The notes: generated from the letters alone by a model not told the origin. 64,000 nt of DNA from Aristolochia californica (GCA_029961685.1 JARWKL010000008.1:11255981-11319980); one strand, 5' to 3'; positions 1-12,301 are shown, counted from the stretch's first letter. A program made the numbers and translations.

Positions 1-650
1 TTTCTTATAAAATTCCAAGCTATTAGGGTTAAACTAGTGGAATTTTCCAAACTTGGATATAAAAACTTTTGTGTTCATTTGTGGTGTGTGAATAAATTTT
101 CTTTACTTACATTTGTTGTTGTTTTGAATTTTTTGCATACATAAACTCTAAATTTTTTGTTTTTTTGTGATCTATTTTCCTTATCTTTTTGTTTACGAGA
201 TAAAGGGAAAAGTGAAAACTCAAGTTTTTTTAAAGAAAAAAGTATAGATCTACAATGGAAATACTCAAATATAGAGAGAGATAATTCCAAAAAGTGTCTG
301 TAATTTTTAGAGATTGTTAACACTTTCTAGTTTTTATATTTTAGGTTTTGCAATCGTTGGCAAAGGTGGAGGCGAGGGATTTTTAACTAACTATTGAATC
401 CCAATCCATAAGTCATTTCTTACAAAAATAGAGCCCGTTACGCATGATTGACCTTTAAATCACTTTACAATCATCTATGATCATTAGGTCAGCTTTTTTT
501 AAATGGACAAAATAATGACATGTTGGACTCAGGTAAATATCTCACTGCACGTTCACTTGAGAATTTAATGAGGTTTTAATCCATAGGTCATTTGCATCAT
601 TAACATGTTTGAAGTTTGCATATCTATATTCAAAACATGTGTAGGATCAA
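1..650 (+). repeat. Family A satellite, segment 1
   Basis: About one unit of the family A tandem repeat, ending at the Athila-like insertion. Recurrent landmarks in order are TTCCAAGCTATTAGGGTT, GTTTTTATATTTTAGG, CCCAATCCATAAGTCATT, AATTTAATGAGG and AACATGTTT...AAAACATGTGTAGGATC. Its closest relative in the window is about 11680-12310, which shares the unusual wording CATTTGCATCATTAACATG. Short open frames here are satellite by-products and not genes. Confidence 0.9.
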
Positions 651-2218
651 TGATAGATGCCAGATTCTGACATGAGAACTAGGTTAATTATAATAGAATA
701 TCCCTTATAATTGTTTTATAGGTGGTTATTTATCGGTTTTCAAATGAAACGTGCATTTATTGAATTTGGCATTAATCACTGTCTATATTGCATATTTTTC
801 TCTCCTGAATTATATTTCATTGATTTTAGGGTTTATTTCTTCCTGAAATAATTTTTATGGATTCAATTATGGAATTTCAGGAGAATTTTGGTGGAAAAGG
901 AGATATTTACCAAAATGCCATTAGTGAAAGGGAGATAGATTTTTAGGGTAAAATCGTTTTGAAAGAGGGAGGAGTTTGGAGGGGGAGAAATAGGGGAGCC
1001 CGTTGACCGTTCGGAGGGGGAGAAATAGGGGAGGCCGCCGACCGTTCGGAGGGAAGACCCGAGGGGGCTCCCTCCGAACGCCGTTCGTCACCGTCGTCCA
1101 CCCCCATCCTGCAACCGAGAACAGACCCGAGGAGAGCTCGAGAGAGTCTCCATCGCGGCGAGTTTGACACTACCATTTTCAGCTCGCCAGGCCTAGAGGT
1201 GATCCGAGAGGGCTCCTCCGGTACTGATTCCGCATTCCAACCATCCTTCGGCATCGATTAACCATTTCTAACCATTTCTGGAGATATTCCAACTCCGACT
1301 GAGACTCAAGAGAGCCAGTCAGATGACTTTGGCTCCATTCTATCGAATGCCGTTTGTCACCTCCATCTGTGGGTTTCTATCCTTGTTCGCCGGCGTCGTC
1401 TCTACCTCCGGCCACTCGCTCTTGTAACCCGAAGCCATCAATTTCTGGAAATTGCAGCACCCGAGAGAACGAGTCTGTGCTGCCCGAGGGAGAGGAAGGA
1501 GAAGGGGAGTAATCCGTCATTTTTTAATTTAATTTTCCTATAGTTTGAACTTAGTTTTTGAATGTTTATTAAATTTGATTTGAGAATTAATGTTTATCAA
1601 ATATTTTTTTTTCGGATATTTGATTAAATTAGCTAGTTAGGGTAGGATTGTAATTTAGGTTGGATTTTGGTATTTTAATCCGATTTCTGTCTTTCACTCT
1701 ATGCGCCCGAGAGGGGCTAGACGCAAGGATTGAGAAATCGGATTCGTGATTACATGGCGCTCGAGAGAGGCACGAAACACGGTAAAATCTAGAGTTGATA
1801 ATTTTAGCTTCATCACAATAGGAAATTGATTCTCTGCATTCTATTGTAATTCGATCTCTATCATTAACTCTAGGCGCCCGAGAGGGGCTAGACGCAAGGA
1901 TAGAGAATCCGGATTTGTGGTTACGTGGCGCTCAAGAGAGGCATGAATCACGGTAAAATCCAGAGTTGATGTTTCCGTTTGTGCAAGTAGTTAGACGTTT
2001 CCGGTTGTGCAATTAGTGAATTAGATTATTGCTTGATAATTTAGGATATAATTAGTGTTTAGTTCAGATTAATTCATCATATTTGGTTAGGCTAGTTGAC
2101 TGAAGAATACACAAAATTCAGTCCTCCCTGTGGATATGACCCTCGTTTCCCGCTAGATTACATGAATGATTCATACGCTTGCGAGGTATAAAAGCCGATG
2201 TAATTAAATTTTACATCA
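651..2218 (+). repeat. 5' LTR of Athila-like element
   Basis: This 1568-bp LTR pairs with 4691-6196. Its first 250 bp are AT-rich. A GC-rich block (about 960-1240) contains tandem GGAGGGGGAGAAATAGGGGA-type words, and a later section carries two 97-bp direct copies. Relative to the 3' LTR it has about 40 bp extra near 1665-1702 and a short duplication near 1975-2015. Open frames in the GC-rich block (for example 943-1254 on the minus strand) have no recognisable domain. Confidence 0.88.
1703..1970 (+). repeat. Pair of 97-bp direct repeats inside the 5' LTR
   Basis: Copies at 1703-1799 and 1874-1970 both run from GCGCCCGAGAGGGGCTAGAC to CAGAGTTGAT-like ends, 171 bp apart. The equivalent pair in the 3' LTR lies at 5707-5803 and 5878-5974, so the duplication predates this insertion. 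The role is unknown; it could be a repeated enhancer-like module of the LTR. Confidence 0.8.
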
Positions 2219-2224
2219 AGTTTT

Positions 2225-2242
2225 TGGCGTTGTTGTCGGGGA
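2225..2242 (+). other. Primer binding site, tRNA-Asp type (degenerate)
   Basis: Six bases after the 5' LTR the sequence TGGCGTTGTTGTCGGGGA matches the complement of the plant tRNA-Asp 3' end (TGGCGCCGTTGCCGGGGA) at 15 of 18 positions. All three mismatches are C-to-T, as expected from decay of methylated cytosines. Confidence 0.78.
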
Positions 2243-2310
2243 GGCACGTATTAAGTGTATTTCTTTGTTCTCCATGGTCTTAGGTTAGGATTAAAAATAA
2301 AAAATAAAAA

Positions 2311-2754
2311 ACATGCTTATGACTCCTATTGGGATGTCTCCATTTTACCTAGTGTTCAGCAAAGCATGTCATCCACCTATTGAGCTTGAGCATATAGCTT
2401 ATTGGGCCTTAAGGCTTTGAATTTTGATTTGGCTCAAACGGGTGAGGAGAGGAAATTGCAATTGAATGAGTTGGAGGAGATACATCATGATGCTTATGAG
2501 AATGCCAAATTGTACAAGGTGCGAAAAAAACTTTTACATGATAAATCTATTTTTGGCAAATCTTTTACTGTTGGGCAGAATGTTTTACTTTATAACTCAC
2601 GATTGCGTTTGTTTCCAGTGACACTGAGATCCAGGTGGTCAACGTGTCGGTCTTCAACATTAATGGTCAGCGACTCAAACCGTATCATGAGAATGTCCCC
2701 ACACCAGAGGAGGTGATGGTGATTTTCTTGGAGGAACCTATCCTTTCATCTTGA
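2311..2754 (+). pseudogene. Integrase C-terminal remnant of the Athila-like element
   Basis: Three frames carry consecutive pieces of one Ty3-gypsy integrase tail. The first (about 2325-2408) reads TPIGMSPF, then an [10 protein letters not shown] segment. After a one-base loss near 2408 the second frame (to about 2640) holds [32 protein letters not shown] and LRSRW. The third (to the TGA at 2752) begins with [11 protein letters not shown]. This order is typical of the Athila/Tat integrase C-terminus. About 20 residues expected between LRSRW and the NGQRLK box are missing. The catalytic core is absent upstream: the primer-site leader joins directly onto this fragment near 2311. The fragment cannot be functional. 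Confidence 0.85.
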
Positions 2755-4677
2755 TTGCGTCAGAGTCTTGCTTACGACTATAAACTTAGCACATTGTGGG
2801 CAATCCCCATGTTTCTATCCCTTTGTACATTACAATTTTTATTTTTGGTTTATTCATTCTTATTGGGATAACCTTTGGTGTACTCTGGTCTTGATTCATT
2901 GGAGGTCCCCTGGCGATACCGGCCCCGTCATGGACTCGGGGTACTCTCTTGCCGGTTGAGAGCGTAAATGGTTCCGGTAGTTGATGACCAGACTTTTGGT
3001 CCCTAGTTTGAGAGGTCTGTACTCAAACAATAGTTCTGGGATTGACCAATTCGAACTTGAAGTATTGAATGAAAACCTTGTGGTGAGTAACTCAAGGACT
3101 TGTGTTAAGTGTGTGATTCCTACTGACTTTAGTGGCCAGTCACACGGAGATTTCTTCAAAGTGTGATGTGGGATAGCGGTTTCATACGAGTAAACCTTCT
3201 TCGAGGGAGACTATGTATCATTCCTGGGGGTCTTTATTGACTCTTCGGTATTATTGTTGATGACCAAACACATATGGTCCCACCTATGGATTTAGGAGCC
3301 CTGAGGGAGCTTAACCCTTACTCTGCTGGAGTATAACTAGCTAAGCTGTGAGTCAACTGGAGTAGTAGCTACTAGATGAGAAGAGTCGCACCAGAACCAA
3401 CGTTAAGGCCAGCAATAAATCATCTAATAAATCAGATATTTTAGTGATTGTTAGTTGGGTTGTTTGATGATGTGTCATGTTTTAGGTTTGGGGGTGTTTG
3501 CTGATATCTCTTTTCCTTGCACTGTTTTGGCTTTTCTTTACTTCTTGTGTGCCAATGGAGCATATGGTTTCCATGAGTTTTATTATTCTTTAGCTGTTAT
3601 TCCTTTTTGTAGTCGTTCTGGTGTTTTAACTTTTCCCCATTGAGGACAATGTAAGGTTTAGGTTTGGAGGGAGGGGGGGGGGGGGGGGGGGGGGACGACT
3701 CTTTTATGTCTTTGCAATGATTTTCTTTTGATTTTTTTCGTGGTTTTCAAATTACTCCTCTTAGTATTGGTTAACTTTATTAGAGTTAAAATAAGTTGGT
3801 CAAAGGTGTTTCAAATTTTTTTGTAAAACTGTGTAGAATATGCCTATTAGCAATCTGATATCATTTGTTGTGATCCATGAGAATTCAGTGGGATAACTTA
3901 CTATTGCATTAGACTTGGAACTTAGTTGCAAAAGAGAACATGTAAATCTAGTGTTGATCTATGTTAGTCTGAATAGTCTTGTATGCCTGTTTGAACTCAT
4001 TCATTTTTATATCTTAGTGAAATTCCTTGTTGTAATGTATGAATGCAAAACAAAAATTATGCTGGTAATAGCAAAAATGTGTTGGTAATAGCGTAAAATG
4101 GGTTCAAATCTGGAAGCAATGAGTTTCCTTAACTTTGATGATGAATTGTAAGTTGAAAGAAGTTGTAGGTCAAGATTGAAATTGGTATACTTCTTTTGTG
4201 TGATTGTCAGACAACATGCTTACTCTACTATTTTCTCTTAATTGTGATGTGGCCAGGATTTTATTGTTATTTGTTGCCTCTTTGTTCTGTTGAAGTAATT
4301 GCTTATGGGTCACATTGGTTTGGTGGAGTAACAATGAGTGTATTTGGATTGATAATGTGCTATATTTTACATAGGTTTTCAAATTGAGCAGGGTTTCAAA
4401 TGATTTTCAGATATTTTACTATACTAAGTGTTAGTCACATGCTAATGAGGAGTAAATTTTCTTCAGTTTTCTTTTTATATTGTTGATTTAGATGAATTTT
4501 GTGGGTAAATTCCATGCAAACCCTCACGAGACACAACTCGTCCACTACTGTAAAATAGGGGTTTAACGGCTTGTTGCAAGCGCTAAATGAAATTGTGTTC
4601 CCTTCGAAAGTTGCATTTTGTTTTCCTAGGCTTAATTTTGGTTCTATTGTTATTTTGCTAGGGACTAGCAAAGATTT
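2755..4677 (+). other. Non-coding 3' internal region of Athila-like element
   Basis: Long untranslated section between the pol remnant and the polypurine tract. I find no envelope-like or other domain in any frame; the open frames here are under 90 codons. It contains two earlier GGTTTGG-type G-rich words (3485 and 3661) that resemble the true polypurine tract at 4678, plus a GAGGACAATGT word at about 3642. A 22-base run of G lies at 3673-3694. Confidence 0.65.
3673..3694 (+). repeat. Poly-G tract (22 G)
   Basis: An uninterrupted run of 22 guanines directly after GGTTTGGAGGGA. It probably expanded from a polypurine-like word in the element's interior. Run length is liable to sequencing and assembly error. 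Confidence 0.85.
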
Positions 4678-4690
4678 AGGTTTGGGGGTG
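4678..4690 (+). other. Polypurine tract of Athila-like element
   Basis: AGGTTTGGGGGTG lies immediately before the 3' LTR start TGATAGATGC, the expected place for plus-strand priming. Confidence 0.7.
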
Positions 4691-6196
4691 TGATAGATGC
4701 TAGATTCTGATATGAGAACTAGGTTAATTATAATAGAATAGCCCTTATAATTTTATTATAGGTGGTTATTTATCGATTTTCAAATGAAACGTGCATTTAT
4801 TGAATTTGGCATTAATCACTGTCTATATTGAATATTTTTCTCTCCTGAATTATATTTCATTGCTTTTAGGGTTTATTTCTTCCTGAAATGATTTTTATGG
4901 ATTCAATTATGGAATTTCTGGAGAATTTTGGTGGAGAAGGAGATATTTACTAAAATTCCATTAGTGAAAGGGAGATAGATTTTTAGGGTAAAATCGTTTT
5001 GAAAGAGGGAGGAGTTCAGAGGGGGAGAAACAGGGGAGGCCGACGACCGTTCGGAGGGGGAGAAACAGGGGAGGTCATCGATCATTCAGAGGGAAGACCC
5101 GAGAGGGCTCCCTTCGAACGCCGTTCATCACCGTTGTCCACCCCCATCCTGCAACCGAAAACAGACCCGAGGAGAGCTCGAGAGAGTCTCCATCGCGGCG
5201 AGTTCGACGCTGCCTTTTTCTGCTTGCCAGGCCGAGAGGTGACCCGAGAGGGCTCCTCCAGCGCCGATTCCGCATTCCAACCATCCTCCGGCGTCGATTA
5301 CACATTTTTGACCATTTTTGGAGCTATTCCCACTCCGACCGAGACTCGAGAGAGCCGGTTAGATTACTTCAGCTCCATTCCGTCGATTGTCGTTCATCAC
5401 CTCCGTCCGTGGGTTTCTATCCTTCTTTTCTGGCGTCGTCTCTACCTCCAGCCACTCGCACATGCAACCCGAAGCCATCAATTTCTGGAAATTGTAGCAC
5501 CCGTGAGAACGAGCCTGTGCTGCCCGAGCGAGAGGAAGGAGAAGGGGAGTAATCCATCATTTTGTAATTTAATTTTCCTATAGTTTGAACTTAGGTTTTG
5601 AATGTTTATTAATTTTGATTTGAGAATTAATGTTTATCGAATATTTGTTTTTCGGATATTTGATTAAATTAGCTAGTTAGGGTAGGATTGTAATTTAGGT
5701 TGGATTGCGCCCGAGAGGGACTAGATGCGAGGATTGATAAATCGAATTTGTGATTACGTGGCACTCGAGAGAGGCACGAATCACGATAAAATCCAGAGTT
5801 GATAATTTTAGCATCATCACAATAGGAAATTGATTCTCTGCATTCTATTGTAATCCGATCTCTGCCATTAACTCTAGGCACCCGAGAGGGGCTAGACACA
5901 AGGATTGAGAATCCGGATTCGTGGTTACGTGGCGCTCGAGAGAGGCACGAATCACGATAAAATCCAGAGTTGACTTTTCCTATTGTGCAAGTAGTTAATT
6001 AGATTATTGCTTGATAAATTAGGATATAATTTGTGTTTAGTTCAGATTAATTCATCGTATTTGGTTAGGCTAGTTGACTGAAGAATACACAAAATTCAGT
6101 CCTCCTTGTGGATATGACCCTCGTTTCCTGCTAGATTACATGAACAATTCGTACGCTTGTGAGGTATAAAAGCCGATGTAATTAAATTTCACATAA
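4691..6196 (+). repeat. 3' LTR of Athila-like element
   Basis: Partner of 651-2218. It keeps the same GC-rich block and the 97-bp repeat pair but lacks about 40 bp near 5706 and a short duplication near 5975. Its terminal ACATAA (5' LTR: ACATCA) is followed by the target duplication ATCAA and then CTAGAAAT, which resumes the satellite unit. A 194-codon open frame at 4999-5583 crosses the GC-rich block but has no recognisable domain. Confidence 0.88.
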
Positions 6197-6201
6197 ATCA
6201 A

Positions 6202-9200
6202 CTAGAAATATTTTTCTTATAAAATTCCAAGCTATTAGGGTTGAACTAGTGGAATTTACCAAACTTGGATCTCAAAAAATTTGTGTTCATTTATGGTGTG
6301 TGAATAAATTTTCTTTACTAACTATGTTGTGTTTTTTATTTTTTGAATACATAAACTCTAAAATTTTCATTTGCTTGTGATCTATTTGCCTTATCTTTTT
6401 GTTTATGAGATAAAGGAAAAAGTGAGAACTCTAGTTTTGATTTAAAAAAAAAGTATACATCTAAAATGGAAATACACAAATGTAGAGAGAGATAATTCCA
6501 AAAAGTGTCTATAATTTTTAGGGATTGTAAACTCTTTCTAGTTTTTATATATTAGGTTTTGCAATCGTCGGGAAAAGGGGGAGGCAGTGGATTTTTAACT
6601 GAGTTTTGACTCCCAATCCATAAGTCATTTCTTACAAAAATATAGCTCGTTACACATGATTGACCTATAAATAACTTTACAATCATCTATGACCTAACGA
6701 TCTGCTTTTGTAAAAGGGCAAAATAATGGCTTCTTTGATTCGGGTAAATATCCCACCACACGTTCACTTGAGAATTGAATGAGGTTTGGATTCATAGGTC
6801 ATTTGTATCTTTAATATGTTTCAAACATGGATATCCATATTTAAAACATGTTTGGGATCAATTAGAAATCTCTTTCTTTTAAAATTCCAAGCTAATAGGG
6901 TTGGACTAGTGGAATTTCCGAAACTTGGATATCAAAACTTTTGTGTTGATTTGTGGTGTGAATAAATTTTCTTTACTTGAATTTGTTATTTTTTTGAATT
7001 TTTTGCATACATAAACTCTAAAATTTTCGTTTTGTTGTATTCTATTTACTTTATCTTTTTGTTTACAAGATTATGGGAGAAGTGACAACTCAAGCTTCAA
7101 GCATGATTATAAATATTTTAAAACTTGCCTAGGATCAATTAGAAATCTCTTTCTTATAAAATTCCAAGCTATTAGGGTTGAACTAGTGGAATTTCTTAAA
7201 CTTGGATATCACAACTTTTGTGTTCATTTGTGGTGTGTGAATAAATTTTCTTTACATACATTTGTTGTTGTTTTAAATTTTTTGCATACATGAACTCTAA
7301 AAGTTTGATTTTTTTTTGTGATCTCTTTGCCTTATCTTTTAGTCTACAAGAGAAAGGGAAAAGTTTTGATTAAATAAAAAAGTATACATATAAAATGGAA
7401 ATGAACAAATGTAGAGAGAGATAATTCCAAAAAGTGTATGTAATTTTTAGGGTTTGTAAACTCTTTCTAGTTTTTATATATTAGGTTTTGCAACAGTCGG
7501 GAAAAGGAGGAGGCGGGGGATTTTTAACTGAGTGTTGACTCCCAATCCATACGTCATTTGTTACAAAAATATAGCCCATTAAACATGATTGACCAATAAA
7601 TCACTTTATAATCATCTATAATCGTTAGTTCACCTTTTTGTAAATTGGCAAAATAATGGCTAGTTTTACTTGGGCAAATATCCCACCGTAGGTTAACTTA
7701 ATAATTAATGAGGTTTGGATACATAGGTCATTTGCATCTTTAACATGTTTCAAGCAAGCATATCCATATTTAAAACATGTGTAGGATCAATTAGCAATCT
7801 GTTTCTTATAAAATTCCAAGCAATTAGGGTTGAAGTAGTGGAATTTCCCAAACTTGGATATCAAAACTTTTGTGTGAAAATTTTTCTTTACTTACATTTG
7901 TTGTTGTTTGAAATTTTTTGTGTACATGAACTCTAAAATTTTCATTTTGTTGTGATCTATTTGCCTTATGTTTTTGTTTATGAGATAAAAGTAAAATGAA
8001 AACTCAAGTTTTGATTAAAAAAAAGTATACATCTAAAATGAAAATGAACAGATGTAGCGGGAGATATTTCCAAAAAGTGTCTGTAAGTTTTAGGGATTGT
8101 AAACTTTCTAGTTTTTATATATAAGGTTTTTCAATTGGCGGGAAAATGGGGATGCGGAAGAATTTTAACTGTGTGCTGACTCCCAATCCATAAGTCATTT
8201 CTTACAAAAATATTGCATGTTACACATGACTGATCAAGAAATCACTTTAAAATGATCTATGATTGCTCTGTCAGCTTTTTGTAAATGGGCAAAATAATGG
8301 CTTATTTGACTCGGGTAAATATCCCACCGCAGGTTCACTTGATAATTTAATGAGGTTTGGATCCATAGGTCATTTGCATCTTTAACATGTTTCAATCGTG
8401 CATATCCATATTTAAAACATGTGTAGGATCAATGATAAATCTCTTTCTTATAAAATTCAAAGCTATTAGGGTTGAACTAGTGGAATTTTCCAAACTTGGA
8501 TATCAAAACTTTTGTGTTCTTTTGTGGTATGTGAAATTTTTTTCTTTACTTACATTTGTTGTTGTTTTATATTTTTTGCATACATGAACTCTAAAATTTT
8601 CATTTTGTTGTTATCTATTTGCCTTATCTTTTATTCTACGAGATAAAGGGAAAATTTTTGATTTAAGAAAAAAGTATACATGTAAATCAGAAATGGACAA
8701 ATGTAGAGAAAGGTAATTCCAAAAAGTGTCTGTAATTTTTAATGATTGTAACCTCTTCCTAGTTTTTATATATTAGGTTTTGCAATCATCGAGAATAGGG
8801 TGAGGCGGGGGATTTTAATCTGAGTGTTGACTCCCAATCCAAAAGTCATTTCATACATAAATATTGCCCATTATACATAATTTACCGATAAATCACTTTA
8901 CAATCATCTATGATCATTAGGTCAGCTTTTTGTAAATAGGCAAAATAATGGCTAGTTTGACTAGGGTAAATATCCCAAGGTAGGTTCACTTGAGAATTTA
9001 ATGAGGTTTGGATTCATAGATCATTTGCATCTTTAACATGTTTCAAGCATGGATATCCATATTTAAAACATGTCTAGGACCCATTAGAAATCTCTTTCTT
9101 ATAAAATTCCTAGCTATTAGGGTTGAACTAGTGGAACTTCCCAAACTTGCATATCAAAATTTTTGTGTTCATTTATGGTGTGTGAATAAGTTTTCTTTAC

Positions 9201-9272
9201 AAACATTTGTTGTTGTTGTGTTGAATTTTTTGCATACATAAACACTAAAATTTTCAGTTTTTTGTGATCTAT
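6202..9272 (+). repeat. Family A satellite, segment 2
   Basis: Head-to-tail units. The landmark GTAGGATC or its variant falls at 6854, 7131, 7781, 8423 and 9074, giving spacings of about 650 bp except for a 277-bp truncated unit whose deletion joint is at 7091-7096 (ACTCAAG joined to CTTCAAGCATG). The last two units share private variants with 15935-16781 (ATACATGTAAA, GAAATGGACAAATG, AGGTAATTCC, ATTTACCGATAAATC), showing a segmental duplication. Confidence 0.92.
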
Positions 9273-9659
9273 TGTTAGGCTCCCTTGCCATGGATCGAAT
9301 CACTCGACAATCTCCTCTTGGTTCCAGATTGGAATACATCCTTGAGGAAGGCTTTGCATTTTTGGAACGCCCTATTGCTGAAGATAACCAAGCTTTTGAA
9401 GGAAGCTTGCAACTTGGACCTCATTGGGAGAGAGAATCCGATCTCTATACTAAAAATATTAATCAATGCTTAATCCCAATTCAAGCACTCGTCCTCCATA
9501 TAAGAGAGGATTAGGGTTGTCGTACATAGCAAAGGCCAGGCAAAAGCCCACGAAATTAATACAAATTAAATGTAAACCTGCAAAGTGCATAAACCTGGAA
9601 ATTACATAATTTAACCCTTGCGTCTACTAATCACTCTACCTGCTATAGAGTCCATAACA
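9273..9659 (-). repeat. 3' LTR of truncated chromovirus-like copy 1
   Basis: This 387-bp LTR begins TGTTAGGCTCCC and ends TCCATAACA on the + strand. It is homologous to 16782-17147 and 21051-21426. The word ATATAAGAGAGG near 9497 may be the minus-strand TATA region. Confidence 0.88.
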
Positions 9660-11008
9660 TCACCCACCTCCTGGAGAAAGAGCTTGTCCTCAAGCTCAAA
9701 TTTTGGGTAGACGTCCTGAAATGCCTCTAACGGTTCTCAGGAGGCTTCAACAGGTTCTATCTCTGCCCCATGGACTAAAATCTCCCTTGAACCACGAACA
9801 CGGCGAACTTGAAAAATATGACATGGAGTGGGCAGAACTCGACCATCCTCTAACGGTGTCAAGGGTGTGTGCAACATAGGCGAGTCGCCCTTGAACGGCT
9901 TCAAAAGGGAGATGGAAGACATCATGAATCTTGGCGTCCGGGGGAAGTTTCAGTCGATAAGCCACACTGCCAACATGATCCAAAATCTGGAATGGCCCAT
10001 AGAATTTTGGTGAAAGTTTTTGACATTTTGAGGTAGTAACTGAAAGTTGGCGGTAAGGTTGAAGACGAACCCAGACATAGTCCCCAGGAGCATAAGAGAG
10101 GTCACGATGACCTTTGTCATATGTGCACTTCTTGGTAGCCTATGCTTGCTGCAAATGAGCTTTGACCTGGTCGAGGATACGATGACGTTCCCCCAAAGTC
10201 TGGTCGAGAGCAGCCACGTGAGCAGAGCCATCCACATACGATAAGAGACGAGGGGGGTCACGACCATAAACGACTCTGAAAGTTGTATTCCAGAGGGCTG
10301 TGTGGTAGGAGGTATTGTAACAAAACTCTGCCCAGGCGAGCCAACGGACCCAACTTTTGGGATTATCCCCCATGAAGCAACGGAAATACATCTCAATGGT
10401 CCAATTGACCACCTCCGTTTGTCCATCTGTCTGAGGGTGGCATGCTAAAGAACAAGCCAATTTGGTGCCATGTAATTTGAAAAGTTCCTTCCAAAAGGTA
10501 CTAGTGAACATTGTGTCTCAGTCACTGGTAATGAACTCCGGCAAGCCCTGAAGGCGGACAATCTAGTCCATAAAAATTTGAGCGACGTGGGTCACCGTGT
10601 AAGGATGCGACAGAGGAAGGAAGTGACCATATTTGGAGAATCGATCCACCACTACCAATATAATAGATTTACAGGAGGACTTTGGGAGGCCATCAATAAA
10701 ATCCATGGAAACATCCGCCCATACCTGAGAAGGGAACTGGAGAGGCTGAAGCAGGCCAACTGGGCTGAATGATTCTATTTTGTTCCTTTGACAGTCCTGA
10801 CATGCCGACACATATTCAGTCACCATGGGTTTCTTACCTTGGCAATAGAAGTCACGACTAAGCTGGAAATATGTCTTTTGCTGGCCTTCATGAATGCTGT
10901 CGTGATATGTAGATAGGATGGTGTTGAGTAGGGCTGAAGTAGGAGGGAGATAAATCCGGTTCTTGTATAGTATGAGTCATTCTTGGATGGTCCAGTTGCT
11001 GTCCATAT
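9660..11008 (-). pseudogene. Integrase and chromodomain-like remnant, copy 1
   Basis: Minus-strand pol 3' end. In element order, frameshifted pieces give the HHCC zinc region (HDSIHEGQ and CQDCQRNK, about 10780-10920), then the catalytic core (MDFIDGLP; DRFSKYGHFLPL; FTSTFWKELF; QTDGQTEVVN, about 10430-10750). Next come WLAWAEFCYNTSYHTA and VYGRDPP (about 10250-10340), a VFHLPFEAV-type box near 9910, and a chromodomain-like tail with VEAS, EAFQDVYPKFELEDK at about 9670-9745. Stops interrupt the core, including within the second-aspartate region (ITSD followed by a stop). It cannot encode active integrase. It is useful as a guide to the 470-bp section missing from the copy at 16782-21426. Confidence 0.85.
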
Positions 11009-12263
11009 TTCAATCATGCATATCAATATTTAAAACATGTGTAGGATCCATTAGAAATCTCTTTCTTATAAAATTCCAACCTATTAAGGTTGAACTAGTG
11101 GAATTTTCCAAATTTGTATATCAATACTTTTGTGGTCATTTGTTGTCAAATGTTTTTCATACATGAACTCTAAATTTTTCATTTTTTTGTTATCTAGTTG
11201 CCTTATTTTTAGTCTACGAGATAGAGGGAAAAGTTTTTATTTAAGAAAAAAGTATTCATATAAATTAGAAATGCAAAAATGTAGAGAGCGATAATTTCAA
11301 AAAGTGTCTCTAATTTTTAGTGATTGTAAACTCTTTCTAGTGTTTATATCTTAGGTTTGTCAATCGTCAAGAAAAGGGTGAGGCGGGGGATTTTTAACTG
11401 AGTGTTGATTCCCAATCCATAAGTCATTTGATACAAAAATATAGCCTATTATGCATGATTGACCGATAAATCACTTTACAATTATTTATGATCGTTAGGA
11501 CTGCTTTTTGTAAATGGGCAAAATAATGGCTTGTTTGACTCGGGTAATTATCCCACCGCAGGTTCAGTTTATAATTGAATGACGTTTGCGTTCATTGGTC
11601 ATTTTCAACATTAACATGTTTCAAGCATGCTTATAAATATTTTAAAACTTGCCTAGAATCAATTAGAAATCTCTTTCTTATAAAATTCCACGCTATTAGG
11701 GTTAAACTAGTGATATTTCCCAAACTTGGATATAAAAACTTTTGTGTTCATTTGTGGTGTGTGAATAAATTTTCTTTACTTACATTGGTTGTTGTTTTGA
11801 ATTTTTTGCATACACAAACTAAAAAAATTTCATTTTTTTGTGATCTATTTGCCTTATCTTTTTGTTTATGAGGTAAAGGGAAAAGTGAAAACTCAAGTTT
11901 TTATTTAAGAAAAAAGTATACATCTTAAATGGAAATACTCAAATGTAGAGAGTGATAATTCTAAAAAGTGTATTTAATATTTAGAGATTGTTAACACTTT
12001 CTATTTTTTATATGTTAGGTTTTGCAATCGTTTGCAAAAGGGGGAGGTGAGGGATTGAATCCCAATCCATAAGTAATTTCTTACAAAAATATATCTTGTT
12101 ACGCATGATTGACCTATAAATCACTTTACAATCATCTATGATCTTAAGCTCAAGTTTTTGTAAATTGACAAAATAATGGCATGTTGGACTCGAGTAAATA
12201 TCCCATAGCACGTTCACTTGAAAATTTAATGAGGCTTGAATCCATAGGTCATTTGCATCATTA

Positions 12264-12301
12264 ACATGTTTCAAGCATGCATATTGATATTCAAAACATG
12301 T
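12264..12301 (+). repeat. Representative copy of satellite dyad 1
   Basis: ACATGTTT (12264-12271) and AAACATGT (12294-12301) form a perfect 8-bp inverted repeat around a 22-base spacer that contains the palindrome GCATGC. This arrangement recurs in most A and B units. It is an inverted repeat by sequence; whether it forms a hairpin or binds a protein is unknown. Confidence 0.75.

Larger units (their letters stand above)
651..6196 (+). mobile_element. Athila/Tat-like Ty3-gypsy LTR retrotransposon, internally deleted
   Basis: A two-LTR element inserted in a family A unit. Both LTRs begin TGATAGATGC; the 5' LTR ends ACATCA and the 3' LTR ends ACATAA. The insertion is flanked by a perfect 5-bp duplication ATCAA (646-650 and 6197-6201). 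A tRNA-Asp-like primer site follows the 5' LTR and a G-rich polypurine tract precedes the 3' LTR. Only the C-terminal part of integrase survives in the 2.47-kb interior; gag, protease, RT, RNase H and the integrase core are gone. By eye the first 270 bp of the LTRs differ at about a dozen positions, so this is not a recent insertion. Athila versus another Tat-type clade cannot be settled without RT. Confidence 0.9.
9273..11008 (-). mobile_element. Truncated chromovirus-like Ty3-gypsy element (copy 1)
   Basis: The 3' end of a minus-strand element: one LTR (9273-9659) plus integrase and the chromodomain-like tail. It breaks off at about 11008 in the integrase N-terminal region, where GTTGCTGTCCAT joins satellite sequence TTTCAATCATGC. 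The left flank TCTAT (9268-9272) and satellite context are the same as for 16782-21426, so both look like descendants of one insertion. It retains an integrase section that the longer copy has lost. Confidence 0.88.

Noticed and set aside
2768..4387. Several 60-90 codon open frames between the Athila-like pol remnant and the polypurine tract, considered as an envelope-like gene
   Set aside because: They are short, lie on both strands, and show no convincing signal or transmembrane arrangement.
4999..5583. A 194-codon open frame in the 3' Athila-like LTR
   Set aside because: It lies in a GC-rich LTR block, has no recognisable domain, and the matching 5' LTR does not keep the same frame open.
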